Shown one piece after another: positions 19,483-31,736 of a stretch of 64,000 nt of DNA; the first letter of the stretch is position 1; each line of letters begins with the position of its first letter. The notes below the pieces were generated by a model that saw only the letters and a list, made by a program, of their open reading frames with translations, was not told the origin of the DNA and made no database searches. Origin of the DNA: Paraphaeosphaeria minitans (Eukaryota > Ascomycota > Dothideomycetes > Pleosporales > Didymosphaeriaceae); assembly GCA_015832175.1 (NCBI GenBank), contig WJXW01000010.1, forward strand, positions 1,240,001 to 1,304,000, given 5' to 3'. A program made the translations under genes and the position numbers.

Positions 19483-22400
19483 GGTGGAAATGGTGTGAAT
19501 GTTGAGAAGTAAGACTAGACGCGAAATAGAAATGTATCACCAGCTAGCAGTGAGCTGGAGGCGGAATAGTGTGCTGATGCTTGAAGGGCGTTGGTGACTT
19601 ATGGGATCTGCTCAAGGCATAGCTTTATACCTCTTGCGCCGAGAGCATTACTTGCGAACGGACCAGCGTCCTTCTTGTTGATGAGGCAGGCAACGAGGGT
19701 AGGAGCAAGAGCCACTAATTGACACAGCCGAGGGCTGTTAAGCTTAGGGAGGCACGAAGAGGCAGCCAGGCGGTGGCAGGTGAGCATGCCCAAACTATAA
19801 TGCGAATGAGTGGTGATGGTCAGTGTGTACCCTACACAAAGCATCGGCCACATCCGACTGTAAGTCGAAATTCCGGCGTCATAAGGAAGAATGTAGTTGG
19901 CCTCTACAGGAAAGGTGCAGACGTCCGATAACGTGGTCCGTGGATGGTATTGGGTTGCAGCAGGAAGCCTTGGTGAAGACAAGCAACGACCCACGCGCGG
20001 CTCTTGCGTGTGACTAAGTGAAGGCGGTAGGGGTGTCTGTATGGATGCTTCTCTGGTAAGGATAAGAGGCGAGATGGGAACGGCACCATCACGACAACGG
20101 TGAACGTGGGGCAGCAAGGCGGCGGGGATACAAGGAATGCTGGTAGGGCTGCTAGTTTTAGCTGCTGCCAGGTGGGCCGTTTCGCTCAGCGACCAGGCGT
20201 TGCCTACTTTTGCCTCGCCCTGCCGAGATGAAGTGGAATGCCACGCCGAGAACGACGAGATGGCCTTCCAACGCAATGAGGTTGGGCCCTGTGGTCATTA
20301 CGTAAGACGACCAACATCGAAGAACATATTACAGGTCGACACGAAGGATGGAATGTTTTGCGGTACGTACGAAGTGACCAGCTAGATAGAATTAGACCGA
20401 GAGCGCATCGGGAGCCTGATGCGCGGAAAGCATCCACTGAAACGGTTGCAGTGCGTCTGACGCACATGGGTACCACTTGAGCGCATCCCAAAATGCCCGG
20501 AAGTCGTGGAGATGGATCCCAACCGAGGCAGAACGAAGAGTGAACAGTGAGTCAGTGGCGTTGAAGCAGATGCGCGAGGGCTAGCAACGACGGTGAACGT
20601 GAATCGATTGTAAGGCAACATCAGGCTAAGCGAGCGTGGGAGATAAGGCTGTCCGTGAAAGTGACAACGATATAGGTTGAATGAGAGCCCTGACGCCTTG
20701 AGTAGTGTTTGTGGTAAAGACCGCCGAGTATACGCTGCATCTAATGTGAACAGTCTTCCACTCTGAAACGTGGCCAGCCGGATAGAAGATAATACGCGGA
20801 TGCGGACCTTTTCGTGAAACTTCCTTGACTTCGTCCGCACATGTTGCTCCTAGCCAAGGGGTCGATTCGGGTGTCTGAGATGACAAAGGGTGGTGACATA
20901 CACAATAATGACGAGGCGGCTGTATCTCAGTAGCCCAGTAATCATCTTTTGAATGTGTAATTCTCCTAGTGCCGCCTCGACCACTGCCACCCCACCCTTT
21001 GCGTCCAACCGCGGTGCCGGACAATTTATGTTTGTGCGGGGCCAAAGCAGTGATCTTGGCACGAGTTTCGAACGCGGTGGTCGAGATGTATGGTTGGGGG
21101 GAAGAACCGCGACCCGTTCACTGCGTGGCAAAATTAGTTGAGGGCTAAGTGTGTGAGGCAGGCGCGTAGTAGCTGACGAAGAGGTGAGTGGCCACTTAGA
21201 CGGGGGCGAGGGGGTTCCCTAGGCAGACGCACTTTGAAAAAGACCGGTAGAGGTCGTGGAGCCTAGGCAGCCTGGCAGTATGCCGGTATTTCTGGTCGTG
21301 AGGTGGCCACCTCCCCTCACTGCTCCACCAGGCGCGCAGCGGCTTAAGACTAGAGCTGTCAACAGGCAATTGATACTGCCTCGGGCACAAACATGTTCCT
21401 TCCCAGCGCTGGAACACTTCGCTGAAAAGAACAGAGGTACCACACGCACATGGTGCATGACTCAAGGAGCGTCGTCGGCTTCAGGTGCTGCTCCATGTGG
21501 CCAGGGCCGGGGAGTACAGTAGGCCAGGTCTCAGGCCAAGGCTAAAAACAGAGATGGTATGCAAGGCTGAAGAAAATCCGGTGAAGGATGCTTGCCAGTC
21601 CGGGGCGGCCATATGGCCTGTCAAATCGGTATCGAGGACGCTTCGGATATGGGACAAGTAGGGTACAAGTCTATGTACCGGGCGAAAGACGATGCGTCCC
21701 GCAGCAGAAGCCGAGAAGGAGAAGCTGAAGGCACATGAGGGCTGAGCGCGGACGTTGTAGGTATTGCTTTTTGGGTAAGATGAGATGGCTGCATGTCATG
21801 ACTCGGCACCTTCCCGTGCGGCACGGTTCATCGATCCGACAAATGTATGTGTAGGGTTACTAAGCTTCCAGAAATGCGAACAGAGAAGAATTCGCACATT
21901 GCGGCACAACTGATGCGGAGGGGCAGAGGAGGTGGATGTGAATATGTTTGTAGCGGTGAGTGGGGGGCGACGTGTAATACCTAATACCTACCTAGGTAGG
22001 TAGAGCATCATCTGACGGATTCCCGCATGCATGTACCCCGCACGCACTTGCTAGCCTCCTGGCGGTGTCCACCCACACGGTAATGAAGCAGAACTCGACA
22101 ATTGCATCTTCACGAGACATGGTGATGGAATCGTGGTGTTGAGATCCGAAACAGATGTCGATTGGCCAATGCGATCACGCTTGTGCTGTGCTGCGATCGG
22201 AAGATGAGCCTGGGCCGCTGGGGTGGCGCAGGCCGCCAGGCGAACAGCGACTCGAAACAGGTTCCAACCTCAGCCCATCGCTCCAACAACACAACAGCGA
22301 ACAACTACAGCACACGTCCTCTTGTTGTCTTTGGGAGCGCGTGCCTTCTGGATCATTCTGAAGCCTTTACTACGATGTTGGGAGGCTCTGGATAACCCGC

Positions 22401-22562
22401 TGAAGTCCTCGACGCGCCGTCATCCGCAGCCCCTTACGATACCCCATCATCGCGCCGTACACAGCGACCATCTCGGGCGCGGTATCTGTCGCCACTCCAT
22501 CGCCGACGGTCTATAATCAGGCCCACTCGCATCGCCTGCTTTCACGCACCAGACTGCCAGCC
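19483..22562. other. About 3 kb without a recognisable gene
   Basis: Longest frames (for example 19599-20276 minus, 225 aa) lack motifs and overlap equally long frames on the other strand. The last part, up to 22562, must hold the promoter and leader of the palmitoyltransferase gene. Confidence 0.45.
21985..22002. repeat. Perfect 18-bp palindrome TACCTACCTAGGTAGGTA
   Basis: The sequence equals its own reverse complement. Related CTACCTAGGTAG-type words occur near 9600 and 41970, also in intergenic DNA, so this looks like a recurrent intergenic motif rather than a unique site. Confidence 0.7.
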
Positions 22563-23717
22563 ATGTCCGTCTCAGAGAAGAGCAGCCCCCAGCGGCGCAC
22601 CTTGGATCAGAAGATGGGCCAACTCTCGTCTGTCATGATGCCCCTCATCGAAATTGGAGCAATGGGTTTTGCAACCTACGTCTTTGTCTACTCTTTGTGC
22701 ATTCAGTACCTTATGGCGCCATCATCCGAATTGCGGTCACGTGGGATTCAGCCAAGAAAAGGTACCGGGGCCGCACTTGTCAGCATCTATCTCCTTCTTG
22801 TTTTGATAATACTTCTCACGTGGCTTCGCATTTTGCAGGTCATATGGACGAATCCGGGCATCGTACCGTTGGGACATCCCGACTTAGAAAAGCAAGATGT
22901 GGGCTGGATGGGAATTGAAAAGTACGACGCATTCATCTCCGACTACGAAGGAAATCCACAGTGGTGTGACAAGTGTCATAACTGGAAGCCCGACCGTGCT
23001 CATCACTGCCGCGAGTTGAACCGCTGTGTCCGTCGTATGGACCATTTCTGTCCTTGGGCGGGAGGAATCATTTGTGAAGGAACTCACAAATTCTTCATCC
23101 AACTGGTCTTTTATGGTGCGCTGTATGCGACATTCTCCTGGATACCTGTCGCCATATTTCTAGCTGAACGAATTCGAGTGTTGGGCAGCAAGCCTGGGAT
23201 ATGGACCGCCATGTTACCTCTGTGTGGCATCTTCATGATCTTCACCGTCACAATGTTCTTCATGACATTCTGGAACCAGTCAATCAACTATACCACCATC
23301 GAAACCCTGCAGCGAGGTGGGGTGCACAACATTGCCATGTTGGTGACCCGAAGAGACCCCAGTGCGCAGACTTCGCGCAGGAATTCATCGAGCCACAACA
23401 ATAGAGAGAAGCCAACCGTTTTGAGGGAGGTCACACGCAGTGATGGACGCGAATACGTCGTGTTCCAGACGCAGCCTTACGTCAACCCATGGGACATCGG
23501 CAGCATGGACAATCTGCGCGCCATCATGGGGGATAGCATCGTACAATGGTTCTTTCCGTTCCAGACAAGTCCTTGCATCAAGCGAGATGATGTCAAAGGC
23601 CAATATGGTTGGAGCAGGGAAGTGTTAGATATGGCGAGTGACTGGGAACGGGTCCACCCGGATCGACATGTTGTCCTGTTGAGCAACACCAGAAGGAGCA
23701 GGAGAAGGAGCTCATAA
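22563..23717 (+). CDS. Pfa5-like DHHC-family palmitoyltransferase (DHFC variant)
   Basis: Single exon of 384 codons. Four hydrophobic segments (about residues 25-50, 68-95, 178-205 and 215-240) flank the cytosolic cysteine-rich domain. This reads WCDKCHNWKPDRAHHC, then RCVRRMDHFCPWAGG and HKFFIQL, the layout of protein S-acyltransferases. The catalytic tetrapeptide is Asp-His-Phe-Cys in place of Asp-His-His-Cys. The cysteine that carries the acyl group is kept; I recall the same substitution in filamentous-fungal Pfa5 proteins. The C-terminal half has QPYVNPWDIGSMDNLRAIMG, resembling the conserved TTxE-like/NPW region, and ends in a basic Arg/Ser tail. The gene starts at the only ATG near the beginning of the frame. 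Confidence 0.9.
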   Translation: MSVSEKSSPQRRTLDQKMGQLSSVMMPLIEIGAMGFATYVFVYSLCIQYLMAPSSELRSRGIQPRKGTGAALVSIYLLLVLIILLTWLRILQVIWTNPGIVPLGHPDLEKQDVGWMGIEKYDAFISDYEGNPQWCDKCHNWKPDRAHHCRELNRCVRRMDHFCPWAGGIICEGTHKFFIQLVFYGALYATFSWIPVAIFLAERIRVLGSKPGIWTAMLPLCGIFMIFTVTMFFMTFWNQSINYTTIETLQRGGVHNIAMLVTRRDPSAQTSRRNSSSHNNREKPTVLREVTRSDGREYVVFQTQPYVNPWDIGSMDNLRAIMGDSIVQWFFPFQTSPCIKRDDVKGQYGWSREVLDMASDWERVHPDRHVVLLSNTRRSRRRSS

Positions 23718-26554
23718 CACTTCATGAAAGAGTTGATTTTCGGTGAGGTTGGAGAGGCAGCACCATATCAAGAGTCTGAGTACAGTGTGTCGCCACGGTA
23801 CGCAAAGCAGACGCCGATGATTTCCAGACCTTTGTCCTGGTGCTATACACGCCGGTAATGATTTTTAGCATTGCTACGATACCCTCACAGGCCCGCATTG
23901 CGCTGCGTACATATCCCATATCATTCCAAGTTCTATGATTCCAAGCACTGCACAAGGACTTCGACTCAGTGACGACCAGTTACCGGCAATCATCACACGA
24001 TGAATACGAGACTTGTGCGTCAGTTTGACCAAACCTGTCCAGCACGAGTTTCCTCACTGTCAAGTATCCGTCACTAATATCTACCAGTAGTTAACCTTTC
24101 GTGATGGCATATCCCCTTGAAGGTCAAGTCTGCGCACATCGGAAGAGGACGCTTCTCGAGATGAAAGGGCCCATCCAGCTTTCCATGGTTCGCCCACCCG
24201 CTGGTCAACGGTTGGTTGACCCCGCCGCAACCGCCCCGGAACCGTCAAAAAACACGTGGAGTGTACCGGCGGGACAAGTTCGCCCTCAGATGACCTACCC
24301 ACTCCCATCAACCTTCGGCCCAGGTGTCACATTGTCTCCAGTATCGTGCGTCAGGACTGCCCTCAACAAACACCACACCCACCACCACCACAAAGCACAC
24401 TCGCCGCACATCTTGCTTCATCAAATCACTGAACCACTCCATCAAACAACTCCTCGCCTCACAACCCACCCATTAAAATTCACTAACCTCCAGTCATAGG
24501 CGCGGAACAATGACACCCGACGACTGACGCACGACACGCCGTCAGACATGCGGCGCCCGAGCGTGCACGCAGGTGTTTGACGCTCCGGGAAACTGTTGAG
24601 CCACGGCTCCCCTGCGCTGTTTCGTTCTACACCACCGCACCCTCGACCAGGCAACCCTCCCCCGCAACGTCTCGTATCGACCCTGCTCCTGCCACCGCTG
24701 ATCCTCGCAAGGTTCTCCAAGCCTCCACGACGCTCCGACCCAGACACCCAGCTGTGGTGGCCCCACCCGAGCGGTCTTGGGATCTGGAATTTCGAAACAG
24801 GTAGCTAGGGGGCGTGTGGATGGGCGGGTGTTTGGCGTTAGCTGACCGGTGGCGTGCGCCAATGGTGTGGCGTGCGTTTCGAAACAGATAGTACGGATAC
24901 GAAGGGTCTGGCGCCAAGGGTCTGCCTAATTCAACTTCGTCATGTCCAAGACCTGAGAGTTGCATGCTCGGTTTGGTGTTTGGTGCAGCTTCGCGTTCCC
25001 GAAAGATTTGTTAGTCTCTTCGATGCCTATCGTATCGATCCTTTGATCTTTGTTTCTTATCCTTTGGATCACTGGTAAAGCACACTTTTCCTCATATCGC
25101 TCTTCGGGTTTGAACTCGCAACACTGGGCCAGGACAGAAAACGATCCCTCATTGACAATGTTGTACAGTATATTTGCCAACTCGCCAAACTCATGGCTTG
25201 CAAACTGTCTCTTTCCCTTCTCGAGCTGTCACATTCACCCACCCCACCCGATTCAGAACCTGCACCACACGGCCCAGGAAGTCACCCTATTCGCAACCCA
25301 TCATAATCCCACTGAACTTTCTTCACCCTGCCCATCAAAGCCCAACTCGGACACCGCAAAACTATCGATCTTTCAAACATTCCCAGTATAGCAAAACCCA
25401 GATCCAAAAAATACTAATGCGGAATCCTCGATACGGAACCCACAATGTCAAATCCATATCCGGCCCACCTATCCCTGCCATCATGTCCCAGCCCAAACCC
25501 TACAAACACACTGAGTCAGCCCGCCCGCCCTCCCTCCCGCCCACCACCCCATCCCAATCAAATCGTATAGTGCTAAGCACCAATACCAGCCATACGCTTC
25601 CAAAGATAGCATCCGTATTTTCGTCCCGGCGCCGCACAGCCCACCCATGTTTCGAACTCTGGGGTCGCGGGTGGGTCTGCTCTACACTCTACCGTTTCAC
25701 CAGGCGAACGCTAGGGGGGCCTCACCCCGTCAACGAAACCGTGGACGAAGTAAGCTTCAGGGCGCGAGACGTCGATGCCGGATGATGGAGGGCATTGAGA
25801 AAGATGACATGCGATCCGGGTGAGGTGGTTCCGGTGAAGGCCTGAGTGATGGGACGCCCAGATCCAGTGACCCCGTTCCATCGTTTCGATTCTGTTGATT
25901 TCCAACGCATGAAGCCCACGTGGGCAAACCTCACTTCCGGAACGTCGTGATGTGTGCCATGGCACAGCTCGCCAATTAGGCCTTGTTCCAATATCATTAT
26001 ACATTGATGATTTCCTGTTGACGCTAACGAAGCACCGCAAAACGCAGCATTCCTGCGCGGTAGAGTTGTCTACCCCGCTCGGCCTATCCCCGGGGTATGT
26101 CGTCCTGAAAACACTAATCCACAAATCTATCCGAAGATGAGCGGCTCGATGATGCCCTTGAACCCATGTATGCGTCCCAAAAATCATTCCTCCCGCATTA
26201 TGAAAGCAAAGAAAAACGCCAGCCCATGCAGTGCAGGCTGTACCAGAGCTTGTCTGAGCCGAGACAAAAAGGGGATGTGTGTGTTTGGCGGACAAGAATG
26301 TGCCCGCATCATGTAAGAAACAAAATAATAGTAAAACAATGTTCAGCAGAAGGTAAGATATCACCAGCCGGCAAGGAGGTACAACGACTTTACGGGTATG
26401 CCGTCCAGACATAGAACGCCGGAAGGTACATGGATACAGGTGCCGATGGAAGCCAGATATGAGCAAACGAAAAATGATTACCAGGCCAGGGTGTGGGGGA
26501 ATCGTTGCATAGTTGACGAGATCAGGTAACATTCGTTCGATCTCCGCGCGTACC
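23718..26554. other. About 2.8 kb intergenic, no supported gene
   Basis: Frames such as 25174-25785 (+) and 25711-26610 (-) have Ser/Pro-rich or mixed composition without motifs. The latter is partly the antisense-frame shadow of the homeobox terminal exon and its 3' flank. Confidence 0.45.
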
Positions 26555-28516
26555 TCAACCCAGATTTTCGGTGTTCTCGCGGGCGTCACGCTGTTCTCTT
26601 CCGGGCGCACGTCGTCGAGCGTTGATGAACCAGTTGGATACCTAGGGAACGTCAGCTATGCGGATCCTCATCGTGGAATTAGGGTCGACAGCTCCTCGAT
26701 TCGTTCATGAGTAAAATGTGGGGTGGAAGAGGGGTTGAACGGGACTGATGGGCTGGTGACAGCCTGATAGACATCGTCACCTGGATGACAAGCTGGTTGA
26801 TATGGAAGTGGTTCTGACGTACCTGATTCAGCGTGAGTTGGCACTTTTGGCATAGCGCCAGTTTCTCCTCCTCGGTAGGGTAAGGAGAGTCGCGGTGATC
26901 GGCGAACCACTTCTTGAGGATTGCCGTTGCCTCCTTGGGAAGATTGCCGCGTCGTTTTCTGTTGAACGAGCTTTGGTCTACTCCAAGTGATGACTGAAAG
27001 GTATAGCTGTTGTATGATTGAGGTGGTGCATGGGGATTATAGGCGCCGTTCGTCATGTATGCGAGCGACGGGACGTAATACGCGTTTGACGGAGCTCTCT
27101 CATAGGCGTGGGCGTGGGCACTCGGATGCGGCTCGGGGTAATAGCTGGGTTGTCGGTCATACTGGCCTGCATGCACGGAGTACCCCGAAGGTCCAGACAC
27201 GCTGTGGTGAGTTGGTGCTGCGTGGTTCTGATACTGTGTGTTGCCCTGGGGAATTGGACTGGACTGGTGACGCACGTGGGTAGCCATTGAAGCAGACTGA
27301 GGTACGAAAGGTAGACTGGGACGGTGGTAGGTCTGGCCATAGGGTTCGCCGAGCGTTGGGTCGATCGCGCTGGGGCGGCGGGGCTCATAATCGAGAGACT
27401 CGGCCGGATAGGCAGGGCGGTATTGGCCATCAGAGGAGTCGAGGCGCCTGCGCTTGCTATCTCCTCCCCATACTACATCATCCCACTGGGTGCTGTGTCC
27501 GACAGGCGAACTGTCGTTCGAGCCGTTGCTGCGGTTGGGCGTTCGTGGTGGTGACGGCTCACTGTGAACATTCTTAAGGAGCTTCTCCATGGTCAGTATC
27601 GTCCAGAGTCGTTGAGTGGGTGCTTTACCTGTGAGAACGACGGGAGCCCGACACTACTGGGTTGCCGCTCGTTGGGCTGCACTGGAGGGGAGTGACGAGT
27701 GAGGTTATTCTGCGGCAAGTCGTCGTTAGAATAATTTCCTTGAGCCATATCCGTAGCGAGCGAGTGAGAGTACACGGGAGCGAGACTGTCCAGACGCTGG
27801 CGCCGGCGGTCTTCAGTGATTGGTGGAAGCTTGACTGAAGTGGTGGAGAGTTTGGACACGCTTCCCGACCAATTCTCAGTAGGAATTCTGACGGTTGGTG
27901 CCAACGTGCTTGGAGTCAACCAGTGTGGGAAAACGCGCTTAGGAGAGAAGTTGGAAGGTGGTTCCAGGAACTGTGCTGGAGATTTGACATGGTCGAGTTT
28001 GTGAGACGCTAAAAAGCAAGGTGCTCCCCAGGTGCTGCTGCTGTTTTCGTCGGGGGAAGGTGCAGTGGGTGAGTGCAGACCAGGCGCGGCAGGTGTAGTG
28101 GAGGAAGGTGCAGTGGGGGAAGGTGCAGTCGAGGAAGGTGCAGTCGAGGAAGGTGCATTCGAGGAAAGTGCATTCGAGAAAGGTGTATTCGAGGAAAGTG
28201 CATTCGAGAAAGGTGTATTCGAGGAAAGTGCATTCGAGAAAGGTGCCGTCCAGGAAGGTACCGTCGAGAAAGGTGCCGTCGAGAAAGGTGCCGTCGAGAA
28301 AGGTGCCGTCGAGTGATTGGCCATGACGGAGGGCTTGTTGGAATCGAAAAGGACAGAAGGCGGCGGCCGAGTGGGAGAATAAGAGTAAGAAGTATCACAT
28401 ACCACTGGCAATGCAGGCAGGGTCCTTTCAGAGCCACGGAGCTCGTCTGGAGTCGCCATCCTGCGGGCGCTGTACATGTGCCGCTGCGGGATGTCGTGCA
28501 GGGTTAGATACTCCAT
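26555..28516 (-). CDS. TALE-class (KN) homeobox transcription factor
   Basis: Exons 28516-27629, 27581-26823 and 26641-26555 give 577 aa. The first intron (GTAAAG...GAGAAG) joins SLPSFSQ to LLKNVHSEPSPPRTPNRSN. The second (GTACGT...CCCTAG) lies inside the homeodomain and joins LALCQKCQLTLNQ to VSNWFINARRR. The homeodomain spans about residues 503-560 and contains DHRDSPYPTEEEKLAL, the Pro-Tyr-Pro loop of TALE/KN domains, and the recognition-helix WFIN. The Pro/Ser/Tyr-rich remainder is probably disordered, with a WDDVVWGGDSKRRRLDSS patch that could be nuclear-localising. The frame continues upstream of the chosen ATG to a GTG and may be joined to an earlier exon by an acceptor just upstream. 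Fungal KN homeobox factors regulate conidiation and hyphal growth; the target here is unknown. Confidence 0.88.
28087..28316 (-). repeat. 15-bp tandem repeat coding for a pentapeptide repeat in the homeobox protein
   Basis: About 15 copies of a 15-bp unit (plus-strand form GTGCAGTCGAGGAAG and variants such as GTGCATTCGAGAAAG) lie in frame in exon 1. They encode Ser-Thr-Ala-Pro-Phe/Ser and Ser-Asn-Ala-Pro/Leu pentads near residues 75-145. A 30-bp higher-order unit (alternating GGTGTATTCGAGGAAAGTGC types) is visible in the middle. Confidence 0.88.
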
Positions 28517-29448
28517 CGAGGCAGTTGTAGACTGGATCACGCAGGGTCAGCATGGTTCAACAGATGGCATCCATGGTTGAATGGTTCGGGCAACTCGTAC
28601 CCACGGTGGATGTGGACGTCACCGAGCACCGCAACCATGGTCGAGATGCTCAGCAAGTAGGACGGCTCACCTTTCTGATTACGGTGCAAGGGAGACGGGA
28701 GCAGACGACGCAGTGGAGAGAAAGAAGGCGCGGGCGAGAGGAAGGTAATATCTCAGAATACAAGTCGACAGACGGGGCAGGGCGTCGAGGCCAGATGGGG
28801 CAATATTAGTGAGGTTGTGTTAAGGTCGTTCTGGTCGGCGTACAGCTGTGTGTCGCGCGGGATGGTGTGAAGGACAGCGCCGGCGCAAGCACGCAGCAGT
28901 TCGCAGATGGATAGGATGAGCGAAACAGGACGGGCGGCAGATCTTAAGAGAGGCCTGCACCATGCACGGGTGGAGGCGTTACCATGGCGGATCAGAACTG
29001 CAACGGGCCGTACGTCTAGCATGCAAAGCGGCCGTCACGATCTGGGACCAGGAGCCGGGTCTAATCATGGCCAGGGAGCCAGGAGAGCCGGGAGACCGGG
29101 AGAGGCCAGGAGAGGCCAGGTGAGGCCGGGAGACGTCTTGCTGCGCTGCAATGCACTTTGGCTTTGGACAGGTGCGTCAAGGTTGGGGCCTTGCCTGTTG
29201 CTGGCTATTCTCCGAACGTGCACAACCAGGCAGGCGTGTCGTATGAACAAAGGGCCCTTTCACTACGCCGCAGGACTCGAGGCACGAGCAGTACCCGGTA
29301 TAGCCCCTTGCTAGAGCCGCCGTCGCGCTGGATAGCCGGGCGACGGTGGTGGAGCTGCGCGATGCAAGACGCCTCTCTTGCAGCCGCTAGGCCTCATGGC
29401 GTTGCCATCAGACCCGTCCGCCCCCGTCCCCACCACTCGCCTCACGGC

Positions 29449-29479
29449 CAGCACCAGCACCAGCACCAGCACCAGCACC
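29449..29479. repeat. CAGCAC hexanucleotide microsatellite
   Basis: About five perfect copies of CAGCAC/AGCACC in tandem. Confidence 0.85.
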
Positions 29480-30635
29480 GCCGACGCAGATCGTCTTGAA
29501 CTGCAGCTGACTCGATGCAGAACAGCAGCAGGGTACGCCTGCTCGTCGCCTGTTTCGTCGCCGCCTGTTCACTCGTCACGGAGCTCATCACCTCATCAGC
29601 ACCGCCGTGACCATGGCCGCAACGATGCTGCAACAGTACGACGCCTGCACTCGCATCGCCATGTCAACGTCCCATCACGTTGCTAGTCCGGTCGAGCTGA
29701 TGGCGGCGATTTGACGTGCAGGAAATAAGATGCCCAAGCCACCGCGACTGTCGAGCGCCCCAAGAGGAAGTCCCTCGTTCGGAAGCATGCTGGCTGCAGC
29801 CTGTACCTGCCCGGGAGTGCTGTCCAGGGCGTTGCTAGACGTGAGACAGGCGGCCATTGCATCTGCCACACCCGGAGGCGTCAGGGCAGGCAACACCGGG
29901 CCCTCGCCGGCCACGACGTCTACCGGGGACCCGTCGTACGGAACTGTGGTATTTGCTTTTGCCAGCGAGCGCGGGGTGGTTGGACGAGCATGCCCTGCCG
30001 TCGCGATATGCCATCTCGGAGGCGTGCATGGAGACAAAGGCAGCCCACCGCTCCTGGCCACGAGCGGGGACGAAACCGACCATGGTGAGCTGCTGTGTCC
30101 TCTGGGACCAGGGCCACGGGCTGCCCCTGTGTTGCGAACGAGTACCAGGACCGGGCAGACAGCTGCCGCACGCCAAACCAGGCTGGTGGCTGGCCAGGGA
30201 ATCCATTGCTGGTGCTGCAGAGCTGAGCATCCGAAGCAATTCAACACTGACCGCGTTGTCAGGCACGCTGCGAGTCGGTGGCTAGTGCGGCCGCAGAAAT
30301 TATTGAGAAGCCAAAGAGGCGTTCAGTAGTTGAGGCGACCAAAATAGAAGGAGGAGCCGGGCCACGACCACGCACACCCGCTACTGTCGATTCATATTGC
30401 ATTTGACGCGGGTGATCGACCCCCGAAACAACATGGCAAGGCGTGGAATCCCAGACGAATCGACTCGTGCAAAGTCTTTCTCAAACGGCGGGCGCGCGCG
30501 AGAGGCTCAGCACCACGCTGCGGGCCAGTGTCTCTACGAAAGCGTTTACGACATGTTTGACGACGGTCTCTCATCGGGCGATTGGGGCAGAGGGCAGAGG
30601 CAAAGGGCAGAGGCAGATACAAAAGGCAGAAACAA

Positions 30636-30692
30636 AAGGCAGAGGCAGAGGCAGAGGCAGAGGCAGAGGCAGAGGCAGAGGCAGAGGCAGCG
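30636..30692. repeat. GGCAGA hexanucleotide microsatellite
   Basis: Nine to ten perfect copies of GGCAGA, preceded by imperfect copies from about 30590 (ggcagagggcagaggcaaa). One strand is a pure-purine run apart from the C of each unit. Confidence 0.9.
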
Positions 30693-31189
30693 AGGCCAAC
30701 ACGTGATGGTGTAGCAACGGCGCGACCCTAGCCTGGGCAACGGAGCAGCAGTAATGGCAGAAGGCTTTACACAGTAGTCTATGTACCTAGAGGGCCCGAG
30801 ACGTCTCTTGACAGCCGACTGACACGGGGTAAGTGGTGGGCAGAGGCAGGCTGGCGGGCGGGCGCGAGGTTCAAGGGGGGACGTGATTGGCGCAGGGATG
30901 TGTGCAGCCAGGCCAATGATGCCCGCTGTTGTCGAGTCCCGCGCTGCCGGCTGATCCTTCGCATCGATGTTCGCTGCAAGATCTCAAACGCCCCATCGCC
31001 CTCGTGCCGCGGCCATGGTTTGTTTTGGCGGCGATCAGCCCCCGCGACAGAACGCGAACGCGACGGCGACGGCGACGGCGACGGGCCTGACGCTGCCGTG
31101 TGTGGGACTTGTGCCTCTGGGACCGCCCTGTGGTCCTCGCCATGGCCGTGGCCGACAAAGCCCGCCGTGCTCCAGTACCAGTTGGAGAC

Positions 31190-31511
31190 AAAGTCCAGTC
31201 CCAGTTGAGGTCAAAGTTAAAAGTCCAGCCAAAGCCAAGCCAAAGTCCAGTCGAAATCCAGCTAAAGTCCAGCTAAAGTCCAGTCAAAGTCCAGTCAAAG
31301 TCCAGTCCAAGTCCAGTCAAAGTCCAGTCCTAGTTCGAGTTAAGGTCAAAGTCAAAGTCCAGTCCCAGTCAATGTACGCCCCAGTCAATGTACGCCCCAG
31401 TCAATGTACAGTCCCAGTCAATGTAAAGTCAAAGTCAAAGTCCAGTCAAAGACAAAGTCCTAGTCAAAGTCCAGTCAAAGTCCAGTCAAAGTCCCAGTCC
31501 CAGTCCCAGTC
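31190..31511. repeat. Imperfect minisatellite built from AGTCCAGTCAA words
   Basis: About 320 bp consist of AAAGTCCAGTC, CCAGTCAATGTACG and CAGTCC words, 6-14 bp long and interspersed. Frame is not strictly kept because unit length is not always a multiple of three. Confidence 0.85.
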
Positions 31512-31660
31512 ACCACGCTGCATTCCGACGACCAGCCTTGACCGCCCAAGCTGTGCGCCCGCACTTGCATGCACGCTGGCCACTGCGGCCGAGCATCTTC
31601 GGTGCCGCCATGGGAGAACCCCGTGTCCTCGAGGCACTGGAGCACGCTGGCACGCCGCGC

Positions 31661-31736
31661 CCCCCTCCCCCTCGCCCTCGCCCTCCCCCTCGCCCTCACC
31701 CTCGCCTTCACCCTCGCCTTCACCCTCGCCCTCCCA
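31661..31736. repeat. CCCTCG/CCCTCA hexanucleotide microsatellite
   Basis: About twelve copies of CCCTCGC-type pyrimidine-rich units in a row, with CCTTCA interruptions. Confidence 0.85.

Noticed and set aside
19599..20276. Minus-strand ORF of 225 aa
   Set aside because: No motif, no plausible start context and Ser/Pro-rich random composition; other frames over the same interval are nearly as open.
25711..26610. Minus-strand ORF of 299 aa
   Set aside because: It overlaps the homeobox terminal exon in another frame and has no recognisable domain.
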